NCBI GenBank assembly: GCA_031430595.1
Contig: JANPBU010000061.1
Span: 57,066 to 121,065, forward strand
DNA length: 64,000 nucleotides
Source: JANNBN01 sp031430595
GTDB taxonomy: Bacteria > Actinomycetota > Acidimicrobiia > Acidimicrobiales > JANYDT01
Direction of reading: 5' to 3'
Part shown: positions 9,490 through 18,238 of the stretch, piece by piece
How positions within the stretch are numbered: the stretch's first letter is position 1
How the letters are laid out: the number at the start of each line of letters is the position of its first letter
Made by a program: the position numbers and the translations under genes
Notes under the pieces: generated by a model
The model's input: the letters and a program-made list of their open reading frames with translations, nothing else
Databases searched by the model: none
What the model was told of the DNA's origin: nothing

Positions 9490-9858
9490 GTGACGGAAGT
9501 GATCTTTGCCGTTCCGTTCGTTCTTTCGGGCGATTCGGATCAAACTCGACGGAACCCGATGCAGACTTGTTCAGATCAGCGTCTTGATGAGCTAGCGGGG
9601 ATTAAGTATCAAGCGTGTTACCAGTCCGGAAGCTTTAGTTGTTCCGACAAAACGGAGAAGAAAAATGGGGGGTAGTTTCTGTGTGGTGAGTTGGCACGTC
9701 CTTCAAGTGTTGTTTCTGCATGCAAAACCGCCCGCCAGAATATTCAAGAAGAGTGTTTTGCGGGCGCCACGGATTCTGGTCATCGAACGGCTCTTGATGA
9801 GCTGCAAAAAACAATCAATCAATGCATGGGCAAATTCGAAGACAGAGGATGCGTTTAG
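9490..9858 (+). pseudogene. Cys-rich toxin-tip fragment (Ntox16-like) with an in-frame TAG
   Basis: One frame reads CSDQRLDELAGIKYQACY to a TAG at 9673-9675, then continues in the same frame (ACKTARQNIQEECFAG, HRTALDELQKTINQC) to a TAG at 9856-9858. The joined pattern of C-x-x-x-L, AC, C..AR..I..ECF.G, H..A and a final C recalls the Ntox16 group of polymorphic-toxin C-terminal domains, from memory of that family. There is no RHS shell attached, so it is an orphan tip, and the internal TAG should truncate it. The second stop overlaps the GTG of the next gene (TAGTG), the tight coupling expected of a toxin/immunity pair. Confidence 0.5.
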
Positions 9859-10328
9859 TGGCGAGTGAGGATTGCGACGGGGATGACGCTCTCGCTGAGC
9901 TTGTTGAGGCGGCTTTCGAGTCATCGAAGATGCCTTCAAGCGAGGTTCCGCTAGTCGAGAGCGATGAATTGCCCGATTCGATCCGTCTGTCTAGACGGTT
10001 TTCTGGGCGGGATTGGAAGGCAATTTCCTTTGAGGATGTGTGGCTTTCTCGATTTGACTTGTGCCGATTTACCGACCGGTACTTTCACTATTATTTGCCG
10101 GCATTCATTGTTCAGACGCTGCGTGTGGGTGGACTCGAAACAGATCCGTTGGACTTTGTACAAAGCTCCCTCACGCCACCCGACTCTGGTGAGGATTACG
10201 AGCGCTTTCTAACCCGGCTTTCACTGTTTGATCGTGAACAGCGGGACGCATTGCGCGAGGTCATAAGTGATCTATGTGGGGATTCCGAGCACGATCGCCA
10301 GGCACGTGAGTTTTGGGATTCTTACTAA
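9858..10328 (+). CDS. DUF6714-like protein, probable immunity protein of the upstream toxin fragment
   Basis: About 156 residues from the GTG at 9858. This start overlaps the preceding stop by one base (TAGTG) and has AGAGG nine bases upstream; an ATG at 9849 is the alternative. The protein is acidic and has the core pattern RRFSGRDWKAI followed by RFTDRYFHYYLPAFIV, which matches my memory of DUF6714 proteins (a GR-x-W motif, then F-x-x-YYLPA). These occur in polymorphic-toxin neighbourhoods. A late segment (RLSLFDREQRDALREVI) is also usual for the family. It is intact while its toxin is broken, as often seen for orphan immunity genes. Function is inferred. Confidence 0.65.
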   Translation: MASEDCDGDDALAELVEAAFESSKMPSSEVPLVESDELPDSIRLSRRFSGRDWKAISFEDVWLSRFDLCRFTDRYFHYYLPAFIVQTLRVGGLETDPLDFVQSSLTPPDSGEDYERFLTRLSLFDREQRDALREVISDLCGDSEHDRQAREFWDSY

Positions 10329-10472
10329 TGTTTAGGCTTCCGTTGGCGATTGGGTGGGCTTGGTGGCGGGGTGAATCGGACCGGTTTTGGTGAAGGGCTT
10401 TTGTCCGGAAGCTTCTTCCTTCATTTCCGGTTTCTCCCACTGTTGAATGCCCGTTTCGAGCGGATTTGCCGG

Positions 10473-11225
10473 TTATCCTCGGCGGGTGCCGAGGATGAGT
10501 TGTGCAGCGCCGCCGGTCAGAAGGTGTCGCTGAACACCGCTAAACCCCGCTTGTCGTAAGCGTTCGAGCATTTCACCGGCGGGCGGAAGGTAAGCCAGGC
10601 TCTTTGGCAGGTACGCATACGCCGTCTTGTCGGAAAGCAGGCCACCGATGAGTGGGACGACCTTCCCGAAGTAAATGCCGTGCCCGAACTTCAGCAGCTT
10701 CTGCTCGGGGGAACATGCGTCGAGAAGTGCTATGCGTCCACCGGGGCGCACAACACGGCCGAGTTCATCGAAGAAGGTTCCGAGATCAGTGAAGTTTCGT
10801 AGAGCGAAGCCGCAGGTGACACCGTCTACGCCGTGGGTGCCGATAGGTAAACGCTGCGCATCACTTTGAACGAGCGGCGCACGGGTGCGAGCGTTGTCGA
10901 GCATTCCAAACGAGAGGTCCATTCCGATGGGGAGAAGACCCTTGTTTTCAAGTTCCCGACAAAAGTCGCCGGTGCCAGCAGCCAGATCCAACACGACGGA
11001 ACCGACGGGAAGGCCCAGTGCCTTCAGTGTTCGTTTACGCCACGCCACATCGAGCCCGAATGTCATGACCCGGTTGACAAAGTCATACCGCGGGCTGATG
11101 GTGTCAAACATATGGCGAACCGCTTTGGCCTTTTCGTCGCCCTGCGGCAAGCCAGCTTGGAGATCGATGGCTTTGCCGCTAGTGCTTCCGGTGCCGGTGC
11201 TCGTGGGTCGTGTGGGGATACTCAC
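10473..11225 (-). CDS. ubiE: Demethylmenaquinone/ubiquinone methyltransferase UbiE/MenG
   Basis: S-adenosylmethionine-dependent C-methyltransferase that finishes menaquinone (or ubiquinone) biosynthesis. The UbiE signatures are clear: FDTISPRYDFVNRVMTFGLD near the N-terminus, motif I VLDLAAGTGDF, then DLSFGML, DAQRLP, CGFALRNFTD and the VVRPGG loop. I place the start at the GTG at 11225 (250 residues). The open frame reaches 11327, but the extra 34 residues are low complexity and would fill the region shared with the divergent ABC-F gene at 11329. The start is uncertain; the family assignment is not. The ~100-bp divergent gap probably holds both promoters. Confidence 0.92.
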   Translation of the reverse strand: MSIPTRPTSTGTGSTSGKAIDLQAGLPQGDEKAKAVRHMFDTISPRYDFVNRVMTFGLDVAWRKRTLKALGLPVGSVVLDLAAGTGDFCRELENKGLLPIGMDLSFGMLDNARTRAPLVQSDAQRLPIGTHGVDGVTCGFALRNFTDLGTFFDELGRVVRPGGRIALLDACSPEQKLLKFGHGIYFGKVVPLIGGLLSDKTAYAYLPKSLAYLPPAGEMLERLRQAGFSGVQRHLLTGGAAQLILGTRRG

Positions 11226-11328
11226 AGCGCCCGATTGTAGGGGAGGTCCGGCTGATGTGACGAGGCGACGTGTCGGGTGTCTCGTGAGCGTGACTGCCGT
11301 CGTTAGTGGGTGCGAGTAACCTCTCAAG

Positions 11329-12966
11329 GTGCTTGACGTCGCCCGCCTTCGAATTGACCTTGGTCATAAGGTCATTCTTGAAGACGCGTCATTCCGCCTA
11401 GCCGCTGGCGAAAAGGTTGCGTTGGTTGGCCCAAACGGTGCTGGCAAAACCACGCTGCTGAGAACGTTGGCCCGTGAAATGCCCCCGGCGGGTGGGGTTG
11501 TCAATCTTCCCGATCATTGGGGTTGGCTTCGTCAAGACGTGACGGCCCGTATCGAAGACTCATCGAAGATGGCGTTTGATCACCTGCTTGATGCTTCGCC
11601 ACTCACCACACTTGCTGGTGAAATCGAAGATGCGAATGCCGTCATCGAAAAAGCTGGCATCGACATGGGCGCTGGTATCGATGGTGCTGACGAGCGCCTT
11701 GAGAAGGCCATCAAAAAATTCTCGGCCCTCGAAGAAACTTTTCGTCAGCAGGGTGGTTACCAGCGTGAAGCTGAGGCCGAACGTTTGGCCGCTGGCGTGG
11801 GCCTCGACGAAGACTCGCTGCTTCGCGAAGTCGGAACCCTTTCGGGCGGGCAGCGTCGGCGTCTCGAACTAGCCCGATTGTTGTTTGCTGGCGGTGATTT
11901 GTTGATTCTCGATGAGCCAACGAACCATCTCGATGCCGATGCCAAAACTTGGGTCATGAATTTTCTTCGTACCACCAAAGCCACGGTGTTGGTGGTGAGT
12001 CACGACATCTCGTTGCTTGACTCAGCGATTGATCGGGTACTTGCGCTTGAAAATGCCAAGATTGACCTATACGTAGGCACGTATACGAAGTTTCTTGAGC
12101 AACGCGAAGAACGCGAAATGCTTCGGGTCCGCGAGTCGGTCAATTTCAACAAAGAGATCACCCGCCTCGAACGCACCAAAGACAAGTTCCGTAAGGGCAA
12201 TGCCACACACGCCAAAAAGCGTGCAGCCCTTACTATGCGCATAGATCAAATGACGAAAACTCGCGGGCCAGAAGTCATGGTCGTCAAGCGACGCAAACTC
12301 GACATCAAATTCCCGCCACCGGTGCGTGCTGGCGACATCGTGCTGCGTGTCGAGGGTCTCGGTAAAAGTTTTGACGACACGACGATCTTCGAAGATATTG
12401 ACTTCATCGTTGAGCGCGGGAAAACGTTCCTGATTCTCGGTCTGAACGGTGCCGGTAAAACGACGTTGCTTCGAACAGTGGCTGGTAAGTACACAGCCGA
12501 TGCTGGTGAAGTAAAACTGGGCGCAAACGTATCGCTTGGCTTCTATGCGCAGGAGCACGAAGACATTCGTCACGGTGTTCCGGTCATCAACCATCTTCGC
12601 GACGCCGACCCGAAAATGACCGACCCTGAGCTTCGTCGAATTCTTGGGCACTTTGGCATGGTCGGTGGTGTGGCTGACCAAGATGCGGGCACCCTCTCTG
12701 GTGGCGAAAAGACCAAGTTGGCGTTGGCACGGTTGATGATTTCCAAAGCGAACTTATTGTTCCTCGATGAGCCAACGAACAACCTTGACCCGCCTTCGGT
12801 TGAAGCGGTGCTTGCCGCGCTGCAGCATTACCAAGGCACCATTGTGTTGGTGTCTCACGACGAAGACTTTGTGACGCAGTTAGCACCAGACAAGGTCATC
12901 GTTATGCCCGAAGGTGAGGAGCTTCACTTCGACGAAGAAGTGCTTGACCTTATCGGTATGGCCTAG
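11329..12966 (+). CDS. ABC-F family ATP-binding protein
   Basis: 545 residues, GTG start. Two ABC ATPase domains and no membrane segment, the hallmark of ABC-F translation or resistance factors. Domain 1 (~1-235): Walker A GPNGAGKTT, signature LSGGQRRRLELARLL, Walker B LLILDEPTNHLD. A charged interdomain linker with lysines/arginines (about 245-325, EITRLERTKDKFRKGNATHA) matches the P-site tRNA-interaction motif region. Domain 2 (~335-540): GLNGAGKTT, LSGGEKTKLALARLM, LLFLDEPTNNLD. Family members bind the ribosome; whether this one is EttA-, Uup- or resistance-like cannot be decided here. It is divergent from ubiE and followed 17 bp downstream by the oxygenase gene. Confidence 0.9.
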   Translation: MLDVARLRIDLGHKVILEDASFRLAAGEKVALVGPNGAGKTTLLRTLAREMPPAGGVVNLPDHWGWLRQDVTARIEDSSKMAFDHLLDASPLTTLAGEIEDANAVIEKAGIDMGAGIDGADERLEKAIKKFSALEETFRQQGGYQREAEAERLAAGVGLDEDSLLREVGTLSGGQRRRLELARLLFAGGDLLILDEPTNHLDADAKTWVMNFLRTTKATVLVVSHDISLLDSAIDRVLALENAKIDLYVGTYTKFLEQREEREMLRVRESVNFNKEITRLERTKDKFRKGNATHAKKRAALTMRIDQMTKTRGPEVMVVKRRKLDIKFPPPVRAGDIVLRVEGLGKSFDDTTIFEDIDFIVERGKTFLILGLNGAGKTTLLRTVAGKYTADAGEVKLGANVSLGFYAQEHEDIRHGVPVINHLRDADPKMTDPELRRILGHFGMVGGVADQDAGTLSGGEKTKLALARLMISKANLLFLDEPTNNLDPPSVEAVLAALQHYQGTIVLVSHDEDFVTQLAPDKVIVMPEGEELHFDEEVLDLIGMA

Positions 12967-12983
12967 GAATTGCGCTAACGATC

Positions 12984-13916
12984 GTGAACGTAGTTCCCGT
13001 CGTTGACCTTTCGTCGTTCGATGCAGTCAGACGCATTGGGGAAGCGGCTGAACATATCGGGTTTGTCTCGATCGTCGGCCATGGGGTTGATGCAGACCTG
13101 ATGGGAGCGCAGTGGGAAATGGCTCGATCGTTTTTTGATGCGCCCTCCGACGTGAAGCTGGGTGTGGCGATGCCGGAAGTGGGGTATCCGTATGGGTACG
13201 CACCGTTTGCCTACGAACGTCTCGCTGCGAGCACCGGCGCGCTGTCATTACCCGACCTCAAAGAGACCTATACGGTTGGCCCCGTTGATCGCCCGACGCA
13301 TGTTTTTTCAGACCCAGACGAGGCAAGCGCTTGGTCCCCGAACCTGTGGCCAGACATTGCGGGTTTTCAAGAGATAAGTGAACGTTATTTTCGTGCCCTT
13401 TCAGATCTATCAGCACGCTTACTTTCGTTGATGGCCGAATCCCTTGGGCTTTCGCCTAGTTACTTCGAACCGATGATTGATCGCCATGCCAGCGCTCTAC
13501 GCATGATTAATTATCCCGAACTCACCTCCGCACCGGTCCGCGGTCAGCTGCGAGCAGGTGCCCATACTGATTACGGCACCCTGACCGTGTTGCTGGCCGA
13601 CCCTCTCAACGGTGGCCTTGAGGTTCAGGATCAGGCCGGGGAGTGGATTGCTGTGAATGCCCCTGCGGGTGGATTCGTCGTAAACCTCGGCGACGCCATG
13701 GCTCGGTGGACCAACGATCGGTGGCGGTCAACTCTTCACCGGGTGGTGCCTGCTTCGGGACGACGTCAGTCGATTGCCTTTTTTCACAACGCTAATTGGG
13801 GTGCGGTCATTGAGTGCCTGCCAGGTTGTCTCGTTGCAGGGGAGACCGCCAAGTATGGGCCGATACAGGCCGGGCCCCACCTGATGTCAAAGTTTCGAGC
13901 AGCCGTCAGCGCCTAG
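12984..13916 (+). CDS. 2-oxoglutarate/Fe(II) (isopenicillin N synthase-like) oxygenase
   Basis: 310 residues, GTG start. N-terminal non-haem dioxygenase segment (VPVVDLSSFD, IGFVSIVGHGV) followed by the Fe(II)/2OG core. The iron triad is visible as H-x-D in AHTDYGTLTVLL and the distal H in STLHRVV, with the R-x-S 2OG-binding motif as RRQSIAFF. VNLGDAMARWTNDRW is the usual core strand. The family includes gibberellin oxidases, IPNS and many oxidases of small molecules; the substrate is unknown. The gene probably shares the ABC-F transcript, being only 17 bp downstream. It ends 11 bp inside the convergent membrane-protein gene. Confidence 0.85.
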   Translation: MNVVPVVDLSSFDAVRRIGEAAEHIGFVSIVGHGVDADLMGAQWEMARSFFDAPSDVKLGVAMPEVGYPYGYAPFAYERLAASTGALSLPDLKETYTVGPVDRPTHVFSDPDEASAWSPNLWPDIAGFQEISERYFRALSDLSARLLSLMAESLGLSPSYFEPMIDRHASALRMINYPELTSAPVRGQLRAGAHTDYGTLTVLLADPLNGGLEVQDQAGEWIAVNAPAGGFVVNLGDAMARWTNDRWRSTLHRVVPASGRRQSIAFFHNANWGAVIECLPGCLVAGETAKYGPIQAGPHLMSKFRAAVSA

Positions 13917-15231
13917 TAAGGCCCTTTGTTTGAGTCTGTGCGCGCTGTTTCGACGCGACCCCTGTCAACGCAAATAGGGCCAGCCCGCCAATCAAGACAA
14001 ATGTTCCGATCGGCTCGATGAGGCCGAACCAATCGAACGAGTCATCGTATCGATACATACGACGGCTCCTGTCGTTCAGCAAAGCTGTCACCTCAACGGT
14101 CGCTATTCCGAGTGAAACCAAACCGATCGCAAGAAGGTTCCAAAAGCGTGACGTATTTGAGCGGATCTTAGCGGCGCGACCCGCGACGATCAACGCGATG
14201 CAAGCCATGGTGGGTCCGAGGTACAGGAGGGGTCGCGCAGAAAGCGATGCGTCAAGAATCGATTGCCTTTGGCCGTTCAAGAAAGCGAGCAGCGCGGAAA
14301 CTATGACGTCACACCAGTAAGCAAGCAGAATTCCGCTTGCTGCAAAGCCCATCGGTTTTTGGTTCTTCACCAACCACCAAATCTCATGTCGGTTCGAGAT
14401 CGAGATGATCGCAACTGCGAGTCCAAGAACAATTGATTCGAACGAGAACGGAAACAGCCAGGAGAAAAAGCTGTAGCCGGTGAGAACCTTCGTCGATGCA
14501 ACCATCAGCGGGGAGGCGAGTAGAGCAAAGGCAACGGAATTCGATAACCCGTTGCGAACCCATCGTGTTGGCTCGTCGGTTGAGCCCATCGTTTTGGCTG
14601 CCGCAGCAACGACGCTCAATGGCGGGACCGCTAGAAGACCGAGCCACACTCGACCAAGCGCCTCTTCGTGCCCAGCCAGAACAAGTGCGGCTATCAGGGA
14701 CACGGAAACAATCAACCAATAGATCGCTTCCGGAACCGTTCCTGTGAAAGTGTTCCCGGGTTTAGTTGATCGCTTCCTTACATGATTGAGGTCAGCCAGC
14801 ACACTTACGACCCAAAACATCGCTGCCAGTCCGATGAATATTAGGGTCACGCTCCGTCCCCCAGAATCGCCCTCTCGAGGAAGTGGTCCAGTAGAGCGCG
14901 TATGGACAAGGGAAACGGTGATGGCTAGAAGCGTTAAGCACCAAGCAATTGAGTCGGTCGCTCTCGCGAACCAGTTCTGTTGATGAACCCGGAAAACAAA
15001 GGCGGTGAAACATGCAACGGCCGGAAGAAAAAAAGGGACTGCGGTGTCGATTGATGCGAAAAAGTAAACACCACTGCGATCTGTCGATTCGGACAGACCG
15101 TCAAGCGTGAGGTTGTAGTACGTCTTGCCGGCAAAAAGGGCAACGACTGCCAGAACGAGCCAACGGGTGGTTGGGCGGAGAATTTTGATTCTTGGGGAAG
15201 TTCTTCCTAGTTGCGGGGTACTTTGATCCAC
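13906..15231 (-). CDS. Multi-pass membrane protein of unknown function
   Basis: 441 residues, GTG start. I count about ten to eleven hydrophobic segments (for example LVLAVVALFAGK, FFLPAVACFTAFVF, AIYWLIVSVSLIAALVLAG, LLAIGLVSLGIATVEVTAL, FVLIGGLALFALTGVA). No transporter or enzyme motif is recognised. It starts 25 bp inside the 3' end of the acyl-CoA dehydrogenase gene on the same strand, so the two are probably co-transcribed, but nothing links it to lipid metabolism beyond position. Confidence 0.7.
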   Translation of the reverse strand: MDQSTPQLGRTSPRIKILRPTTRWLVLAVVALFAGKTYYNLTLDGLSESTDRSGVYFFASIDTAVPFFLPAVACFTAFVFRVHQQNWFARATDSIAWCLTLLAITVSLVHTRSTGPLPREGDSGGRSVTLIFIGLAAMFWVVSVLADLNHVRKRSTKPGNTFTGTVPEAIYWLIVSVSLIAALVLAGHEEALGRVWLGLLAVPPLSVVAAAAKTMGSTDEPTRWVRNGLSNSVAFALLASPLMVASTKVLTGYSFFSWLFPFSFESIVLGLAVAIISISNRHEIWWLVKNQKPMGFAASGILLAYWCDVIVSALLAFLNGQRQSILDASLSARPLLYLGPTMACIALIVAGRAAKIRSNTSRFWNLLAIGLVSLGIATVEVTALLNDRSRRMYRYDDSFDWFGLIEPIGTFVLIGGLALFALTGVASKQRAQTQTKGLTRR

Positions 15232-16436
15232 GGTTGGTCTTTATCAACTCGTGGCTCACCCGGTAGGCCAAGTACCTGTTCACCGAGAATGTTGCGCATG
15301 ATCTCAGACGTTCCGCCTTCAATCGAATTGGCACGTGTACGTAGAAACGCATACTGAATACCTCGAGACGAGCCACCAACCTCTAGCTCTTCTGGCCGAC
15401 GGAACGTGTAGTCGTACCCAATCTGGCCGTCCATACCCATGAGGTTGATGCAAAACGAGTAGAGCTCTTTGTTGAGTTCGGCCATCGCAAGTTTGGCCAC
15501 CGAGAACTCTGGTCCAGGGTTACCGACCCGTGCCATTTCAGCTGCGCGCTTATTGGTAAGGCGACCAATTTCGCCGCGACACCACAACTTCATCAAGACC
15601 TCTTTGTCGGCCTTGTTCCGTCGGTCTTCAGGAATTGACTCCCAAACGGCCACCGCATCACGAGCGGCCCCACCCTTTTTCGAATCGCCACCACCGCCAC
15701 CCCCAATTTCCGCCCGTTCATTCATAAGCGTGGTTAGCGCGACACGCCAGCCCTCACCTTCAGCACCTATTCGGTTAGTGTCAGGTACCCGGGCGTCGGT
15801 CATATAGACCTCATTGAATTCTGCCTCCCCGGTGATTTGGCGAAGCGGGCGAACTTCCACACCGTCTGAGCGCATATCAAGCGCGAAATAGGTCATGCCC
15901 TTATGCTTCGGGGCATCGGGGTTTGTTCGTGTAACCAGCATGCCCCAGTCACCAAGGTGGGCCATGGTGTTCCAAACCTTTTGGCCATTCACAACCCACT
16001 CGTCACCGTCTCGGATGGCCCGGGTACCCAGTCCGGCGAAATCGCTACCGGCTCCGGGCTCGGAAAACAGTTGGCACCAACGTTCGACACCCGTAAACAT
16101 GGGTCGAAGGAAACGCTGCTTTTGTTCCTCGGTTGCGTGGGTAACAATCGTCGGACCGGCCAACGCCATAAAGAACGTTGACGGATCTTGCGGGGCTGCC
16201 CCAGCTTCCCGAAGACGCTTCTCGACGATGCGGTTCAGGTCGGGTCGAAGGCCCATTCCGCCGTGGCCTACCGGAAAGTGGAGCCAAGCTAAACCGGCAT
16301 CAAACCTGGCCCCACGAAAAGCAATGGGGTCCATGGTTTTGGGGTCGTTACTGGCCAGGAACTCGTCGAGTGCAGCGTGAACCTTGGCGGCATCTAGGTC
16401 GGTGATCGTCGGGAGGTCAGCAAGAACAGCAGTCAT
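15207..16436 (-). CDS. Acyl-CoA dehydrogenase
   Basis: 409 residues from the ATG at 16436, where family similarity begins (the longer frame to 16541 adds a Trp/Cys-rich leader with no match). FAD-dependent alpha,beta-dehydrogenation of acyl-CoA. The middle domain shows LFSEPGAGSDFAGLGTRA and VVNGQKVWNTMAHLGDWGM. The C-terminal helical domain ends with SIEGGTSEIMRNILGEQVLG, where the Glu is the likely catalytic base and the rest is the flavin/tetramer motif. A glycine stretch (GGGGGGDSKKGG) near residue 245 is an odd flexible insertion. It is co-directional with the acyl-CoA synthetase 86 bp upstream, which suggests sequential activation and oxidation of one acid. Confidence 0.93.
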   Translation of the reverse strand: MTAVLADLPTITDLDAAKVHAALDEFLASNDPKTMDPIAFRGARFDAGLAWLHFPVGHGGMGLRPDLNRIVEKRLREAGAAPQDPSTFFMALAGPTIVTHATEEQKQRFLRPMFTGVERWCQLFSEPGAGSDFAGLGTRAIRDGDEWVVNGQKVWNTMAHLGDWGMLVTRTNPDAPKHKGMTYFALDMRSDGVEVRPLRQITGEAEFNEVYMTDARVPDTNRIGAEGEGWRVALTTLMNERAEIGGGGGGDSKKGGAARDAVAVWESIPEDRRNKADKEVLMKLWCRGEIGRLTNKRAAEMARVGNPGPEFSVAKLAMAELNKELYSFCINLMGMDGQIGYDYTFRRPEELEVGGSSRGIQYAFLRTRANSIEGGTSEIMRNILGEQVLGLPGEPRVDKDQPWIKVPRN

Positions 16437-16521
16437 GGGTCTAGTTAACCAAAACCTGAGGTGGTTTCTGCAATCACACGGCCCCCAGAGCCACGCGATC
16501 GCACAAACCATCCCGACCACG

Positions 16522-18147
16522 TCACTTGGAAGAGGCGGCAACAGCTTTCAGGGTTTGGTAATCGAGTTTGCCGTTCGGTGCCCGATTCACCGACGAAACA
16601 AAAATCACCGTTTTCGGCGCCTTGTAACTGGCTAAGCGCTCCTTGACATGTGTGATGAGGGTTTGAGCGTCAGCGTTGGCCCCGTCGACAAGTTCAACGA
16701 GCGCAGTAATTGCTTCGCCGAACCGTTCGTCGGGAAGGCCAACTACCGCAGCATCGGCTACGGCCTCGTGAAGTTTCAACGACTCTTCAACCTCTTCGGG
16801 ATACACCTTCTCGCCACCGGTATTGATGCACTGGCTCCCACGTCCCAAAAGAACCACCGTTCCATCGGCTTCTACTTCGGCCCAGTCACCCGGAATCGAA
16901 TAGCGGACGCCGTCGTACACGGGGAAAGTAGCTGCTGACTTTGCCTCATCTTTGTAATAGCCGCTTGGGGTGAAACCTCGAAGGGCAACCCGTCCACGTT
17001 GGCCGCTGCCTGGCACCACGTCTGTTCCGTCTTCGGAAATGACGCGCGTGTTTGGTCCGAGTACGAAGCGCGCTGTCTTTACCTGCGAGTCAGCTGTCGT
17101 GGTGTTTGAAGCCATCCCGATTGCCTCAGAAGAACCGAGGGTGTCAACCATGATGAGCCTCTGGTTGTGGCGAAGTAGCCCGGCCTTCGACTCGGCACTC
17201 CACATAACCCCGCTCGACACAATGACCCGCAACGACGAGATATCCCATCGGTTCGGTTCGGCATCAAGAGCCCGAAGAATCGGTTTGGCAAAGGCGTCTC
17301 CAACGATTGAAGTCGAGTTGACCCCTACAGTTTGGACGGTATCGAGAAACTCGATGACGTCAAATTTACGCCCGGTCAGGGTCACAACACTGCCGCCCAT
17401 ATTTAGGTTTGAGAAAGCCCCAAAGAGCCCGGTTCCGTGCATGAGTGGTGCGGCTGGCAGGTTACGAGGTCCGAGTTTCGCGCATCTTGCATCAAGCACC
17501 GTCGTGGCGGGGTAGTCGTCAAGTCGTATGCGATTAGATGATTCAAAGGAACCGATGAGATCTTCCTGGCGCCACATCACGCCTTTGGGCATTCCGGTGG
17601 TTCCGCCCGTATAGAGGAAGAGGAGGTCATCGCCACTTCGACCCCACGGCGCCGACATGTTTTCGCAATCGATGGCGAGAGAGGTTGTTATGCGTTTATA
17701 CGGAATAGCCCAGTCAGGGCAGGAAGTTGTTTGATCAGCAGGCTGAACACAAATCCAGGTGGTGACCCTCGGAACCCGGTTGCGTACTCGTTCAATCCGG
17801 TCGGTAAAAGCCTCATCGAAGATGACGGCGACTGCATCAGCGTTGTCCCAGATGTAGACGAGTTCATCGTCTGAGTATCGGTAATTCGTGTTAACCGGGA
17901 TTAACCCAAGTTTGAAGCAAGCAAAAATGGATTCGAGATACTCAGGTCCGTTGTAGAGGTACTGGACAACCTTGTCTCCATGACCAACCCCAATTTCAGC
18001 AAAAAAAGAGGCGACGCTATTGGCTCGTGAATTGAATTCGCTCCACGTGCTGATCGCGCCATCGTGAATTTGGGCTGGAGCGCCTCCAATATGCCCGGCA
18101 TAGTGTTCCCACAGGTCGGCCAGGTTCCATCCGTTTGTGCTTAACAT
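16522..18147 (-). CDS. Fatty-acid/acyl-CoA synthetase (AMP-binding family)
   Basis: About 541 residues; ATG at 18147 preferred over the GTG three bases before it. Activates a carboxylic acid to its CoA thioester through an acyl-adenylate. The P-loop-like motif is LFLYTGGTTGMPKGVMW. The A8-region hinge is GDWAEVEADGTVVLLGRG followed by QCINTGGEKVYPEEVEE, and the C-terminal catalytic Lys lies in RAPNGKLDYQTLK. The GGEK-x-YPEEVE form is typical of the FadD3/FadD17-like actinobacterial group. The same-strand acyl-CoA dehydrogenase downstream would oxidise the product. Substrate not determinable. Confidence 0.93.
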   Translation of the reverse strand: MLSTNGWNLADLWEHYAGHIGGAPAQIHDGAISTWSEFNSRANSVASFFAEIGVGHGDKVVQYLYNGPEYLESIFACFKLGLIPVNTNYRYSDDELVYIWDNADAVAVIFDEAFTDRIERVRNRVPRVTTWICVQPADQTTSCPDWAIPYKRITTSLAIDCENMSAPWGRSGDDLLFLYTGGTTGMPKGVMWRQEDLIGSFESSNRIRLDDYPATTVLDARCAKLGPRNLPAAPLMHGTGLFGAFSNLNMGGSVVTLTGRKFDVIEFLDTVQTVGVNSTSIVGDAFAKPILRALDAEPNRWDISSLRVIVSSGVMWSAESKAGLLRHNQRLIMVDTLGSSEAIGMASNTTTADSQVKTARFVLGPNTRVISEDGTDVVPGSGQRGRVALRGFTPSGYYKDEAKSAATFPVYDGVRYSIPGDWAEVEADGTVVLLGRGSQCINTGGEKVYPEEVEESLKLHEAVADAAVVGLPDERFGEAITALVELVDGANADAQTLITHVKERLASYKAPKTVIFVSSVNRAPNGKLDYQTLKAVAASSK

Positions 18148-18238
18148 CACAAATAACTTTAGGGGGTAGGCCGACCAAAATTCCTATTGGGGATGTTATT
18201 CGGGGCGGTTCTCGTTTTCAAAACTGTACTGTCACGGC

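Noticed and set aside
10350..10559. 69-codon frame between the DUF6714-like gene and ubiE
   Set aside because: It overlaps the ubiE 3' end and has no motif; the 144-bp gap shows nothing else I can support.
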